A stretch of 33,506 nucleotides of DNA, taken from contig JBGTQJ010000085.1 of the NCBI GenBank assembly GCA_041941305.1, positions 1 to 33,506 on the forward strand, given 5' to 3'. Shown in pieces: positions 31,319-33,506 of the stretch (position 1 is its first letter; the number at the start of each line of letters is the position of its first letter). The position numbers and the translations under genes are program-made. Under the pieces are notes generated by a model. The model saw nothing but the letters and a program-made list of their open reading frames with translations, was not told the origin of the DNA and did no database searches. The DNA is from JANSWP01 sp041941305 (GTDB lineage: Bacteria; Bacteroidota; Bacteroidia; Chitinophagales; Saprospiraceae).

Positions 31319-32926
31319 TTAAAGTTTTTGCAAAAAAGTAGAAATTTCCTCCTGAGGTTCCAGACCTAATTTTTTTCGCAATCTATAACGGCCCATTTCA
31401 ACAGATTTCGGAGAAATATTTTTTATTGAAGCGATGTCCTTTGTAGATAAATTTAGTCGAATTAAACCGCAAAGTTGCTTTTCATTGGAAGTTAATTCGG
31501 GAAACCTATCGCCTAGGGCATCAAAAAAGCCTTGATTGACAATCTCTATGTTTTTTTGAAATTCGCTAAAATCTTCGTTGATTTTCAGGTGGTTAGTTGT
31601 AAGGTGAAGTAATTTTTGGACTTCAGGTTTGAAATCCTGAACCTTGATAAGAGCCAGTTCTTTTAGCTTATCATGAATATTTAAGGCAAAATCATTTTTC
31701 CTTGAAATGTCCAATGCAAAATTTGTCAGATCCCTGTTTTTAAATTCTAGTTTTCGCTTTAAATTTTCACTCTCAATAGTGGTCGTTTTTAATTCCGTTT
31801 CAATCAATTTTTTACGGGCAATATTTCTGGAATATAATAAGTATATGATGATTAGAGCCAATGATAAACCTCCAATTACTATTATATTTCTAAGCTGACC
31901 TATTTCTTGTTTTTGTTGAAGTGCTGCTAATTCTGTATCTTTTTCCACCAAAGCTCTTTCTCTTTTCTCAATTTCAAATGAACTTTGAAGTTTGGCAATT
32001 TCACTTTTCATAGACTCATTGAGAAGGGAATCTTTTAGACTTGAGTATAATTCCAGGTATTCCAAAGACTTAAGCATATTGCCCTGCTCCTTGTAGGTAT
32101 CCGCCAAATCTTTATAAAGGGCATATTCCTCTTCCTTGAATTGGTGTTCTTTTGCAATTGTAAGACCTTGTTCTATGGATCTTAAAGCTGCTTCGAAAGA
32201 TTCCAGCTGAGCCTGCGAACGTCCAATATTAGCAAAAGAAAGTGCTACCCCCTTAGGATCTTCATACTTTTGACTAATTTCCATTGCGCGTTCATAATAG
32301 CGAAGTGCAATTTCGAATTGTTTTTCTTTATAATAATATTCTCCAATATTATTGATGGGGATTCCAGATTCGGCTTCCATATCATTTTCCTCAAATATGC
32401 TCAATGCTTCTTTCAAACATTTAAGACCTTCTGCATGATGGTTATTTTTGAGATTGACAACCCCAATTCCATTTTTTACGATACCAATCCATAACAGGTT
32501 GTCAATTTGTTGATAAAGCTTCAAAGAATTATGGAAATGATGCAGCGCTTTACTCGAATTTTCCAATTTGTTGAAAACATTTCCCAGATAATACTCAGAA
32601 TATGCCTGGAAAGATAAACTATCTAATTCATCAGCAAAAAGCCTTGCATCCTGGAAATGTTTAAGGGTTTTATCATACCTGTTGAGGTTCAGATAGCATA
32701 TACCTGTTGCCATATTTGAGCGATATTCGCCTTTTTTATAGTCAATCGCTTTCGAATATTCAAGTGCTTTTTCAGCGTATTTTAATTTTTGGAAGTAATA
32801 AAGGGAATCGTTATAGGCAAGTTCGATTAAGCTATCTATGTAACTTTCCGGAATTACGCCCACCTGGCTCTTCACAGCATTCACCCAGAGGAGGGTCAAC
32901 AACCACATAGTGTAAATGCTTCTCAT
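31319..32926 (-). CDS. TPR transmembrane regulator with C-terminal LuxR-type HTH
   Basis: A 535-residue protein from the ATG at 32926, chosen because it gives a signal peptide (MRSIYTMWLLTLLWVNAVKSQ); a longer frame starts at TTG 33025. Residues ~50-310 are tetratricopeptide repeats (YAEKALEYSKAIDYKKGEYR, SKALHHFHNSLKLYQQI, ALRYYERAMEISQKYEDPKG). A coiled coil (~315-355) precedes a membrane span (NIIVIGGLSLALIIIYLLYS). Behind it are a cytoplasmic coiled coil and a C-terminal HTH (LTSNEKQLCGLIRLNLSTKDIASIKNISPKS, marker STKDIASIKNISPKS) of LuxR type. This Bacteroidota layout places TPRs in the periplasm and the DNA-binding domain inside, as a one-piece membrane signal transducer. It is not a classical kinase; no H-box or ATPase motif is present. 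It converges with the beta-propeller gene. Confidence 0.87.
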   Translation of the reverse strand: MRSIYTMWLLTLLWVNAVKSQVGVIPESYIDSLIELAYNDSLYYFQKLKYAEKALEYSKAIDYKKGEYRSNMATGICYLNLNRYDKTLKHFQDARLFADELDSLSFQAYSEYYLGNVFNKLENSSKALHHFHNSLKLYQQIDNLLWIGIVKNGIGVVNLKNNHHAEGLKCLKEALSIFEENDMEAESGIPINNIGEYYYKEKQFEIALRYYERAMEISQKYEDPKGVALSFANIGRSQAQLESFEAALRSIEQGLTIAKEHQFKEEEYALYKDLADTYKEQGNMLKSLEYLELYSSLKDSLLNESMKSEIAKLQSSFEIEKRERALVEKDTELAALQQKQEIGQLRNIIVIGGLSLALIIIYLLYSRNIARKKLIETELKTTTIESENLKRKLEFKNRDLTNFALDISRKNDFALNIHDKLKELALIKVQDFKPEVQKLLHLTTNHLKINEDFSEFQKNIEIVNQGFFDALGDRFPELTSNEKQLCGLIRLNLSTKDIASIKNISPKSVEMGRYRLRKKLGLEPQEEISTFLQKL

Positions 32927-33506
32927 AAGTCGGTTAGTGTTTGATGATTTTGCAGGTAAATTTAAGAAGAAAGATGGTAAATTTTGCCCGTTTCTTTCTC
33001 CATTTAACAAGTCAGAATACTCCAAATGCCTTACCTTTCATGTCATTAACAATATCTTTGAGTCAAAATTTTTTAATGTAAATATTTGAAGAACTAAAAT
33101 TAAGTGAGATATGAATTAGAAATGTTATTATAGGTTTTATTTGCCTGAGCTTGTGGGCCTTTTCTTTTATGTGGAAAATTAGAATTTATTTTTTTGAGAA
33201 AACTGACTTTGGGCTTGTTTATTGATTGTTATGGATATTAATGCCTGTCTTTATGATCATAACATATATGAACATTGGTTAAAAAATTAAAAAAGGCTAC
33301 TCCTATTTTGGAGCAGCCCATTAGTTCACCATTCAAACTTTTAAAGATAACGAGAAAGCGGGGAAAAATTTCCCAGCTGTTTATTAATAGCATTCAAATG
33401 AAATGGTTATCAGAAAAATTAAAACATACTCCGAAATAAACATGAGTCATTCCCCCAAAGGCAGGGGTGATTGGTTCTAATTTAAACTGTTTTTAATCAA
33501 AATTAA
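32927..33506. other. 580-bp gene-free right end
   Basis: No gene of useful length. It holds the TPR-regulator leader and a minus-strand terminator (33281-33318). A short minus-strand frame near the right end and a CCCCC/GGGGT hairpin near 33455-33470 are of unknown meaning. Confidence 0.6.
33281..33318 (-). terminator. Minus-strand terminator for a gene beyond the right edge
   Basis: GGCTACTCC (33295-33303) and GGAGCAGCC (33310-33318) form a 9-bp stem; on the minus strand the only non-Watson-Crick pair is G-U. It is followed there by TTTTTTAATTTTTT (33294-33281). No gene is found between it and the right edge. Confidence 0.75.

Noticed and set aside
32927..33025. A 33-residue N-terminal extension of the TPR regulator from TTG 33025
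   Set aside because: It would bury the signal peptide that starts at the ATG at 32926.

Overview
The window reads as chromosomal DNA of a Bacteroidota bacterium, most likely a gliding or predatory relative of Saprospiraceae/Saprospirales. The evidence is AT-rich DNA, several perfect TAnnTTTG promoter boxes with an upstream TTG, four secreted proteins ending in type IX secretion (T9SS) sorting domains (FPNP motifs), SprB-type repeats, a DUF6089 outer-membrane protein, Bacteroidota-type LytS/LytTR signalling and frequent TTG/GTG starts. The genus is inference; no rRNA, tRNA, IS transposase or CRISPR array is visible.

Layout. 1-4.4 kb: a GT-C membrane glycosyltransferase (-) diverges from a DUF6569/ARPP-1-like lipoprotein (+), followed by a membrane-anchored metallophosphoesterase and a small lipocalin-like lipoprotein. 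4.4-7.4 kb: recQ and a GT4 glycosyltransferase form a probable minus-strand operon. 7.5-9.8 kb: a strong terminator, a secreted beta-helix protein and a DUF6089 barrel protein. 9.8-10.8 kb: a gene-free 0.94 kb stretch holding a ~203 bp imperfect palindrome. 10.8-15.5 kb: a giant M43 (pappalysin-like) metalloprotease/adhesin with nine SprB-type repeats and a T9SS tail. 15.6-20.7 kb: a CBM48-HhH fusion protein (-), a cytoplasmic GH31 alpha-glucosidase, an ATE/Bpt-like aminoacyl-transferase and a TonB C-terminal-domain protein. 20.8-22.7 kb: LytTR regulator and LytS-like kinase (-). 23.1-25.5 kb: a second M43 protease, divergent from the kinase. 25.6-26.3 kb: a DUF697+SHOCT protein (-). 26.7-31.3 kb: two further T9SS cargo proteins. 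31.3-32.9 kb: a TPR/transmembrane/LuxR-type HTH regulator (-). The right end has no gene but carries a terminator for something beyond the edge.

The most interesting part is the control DNA around surface and secreted genes. (1) The kinase-M43 intergenic region has three CAAAAGTATAA direct repeats at 21 and 22 bp spacing, next to a TACATTTG promoter box, as expected for a LytTR operator array. (2) The same leader has eight tandem copies of an 8-bp unit ending 7 bp from the kinase GTG start, with a second array of the unit in inverted orientation. (3) The 921-codon beta-helix T9SS protein is out of frame by one base with a good signal-peptide start across a G8 tract, the hallmark of a phase-variable (or mis-sequenced) switch. 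(4) The ~203 bp palindrome upstream of the giant M43 gene keeps a single centre without indels. Together these suggest a surface-protein regulon with possible stochastic switching; that synthesis is inference.
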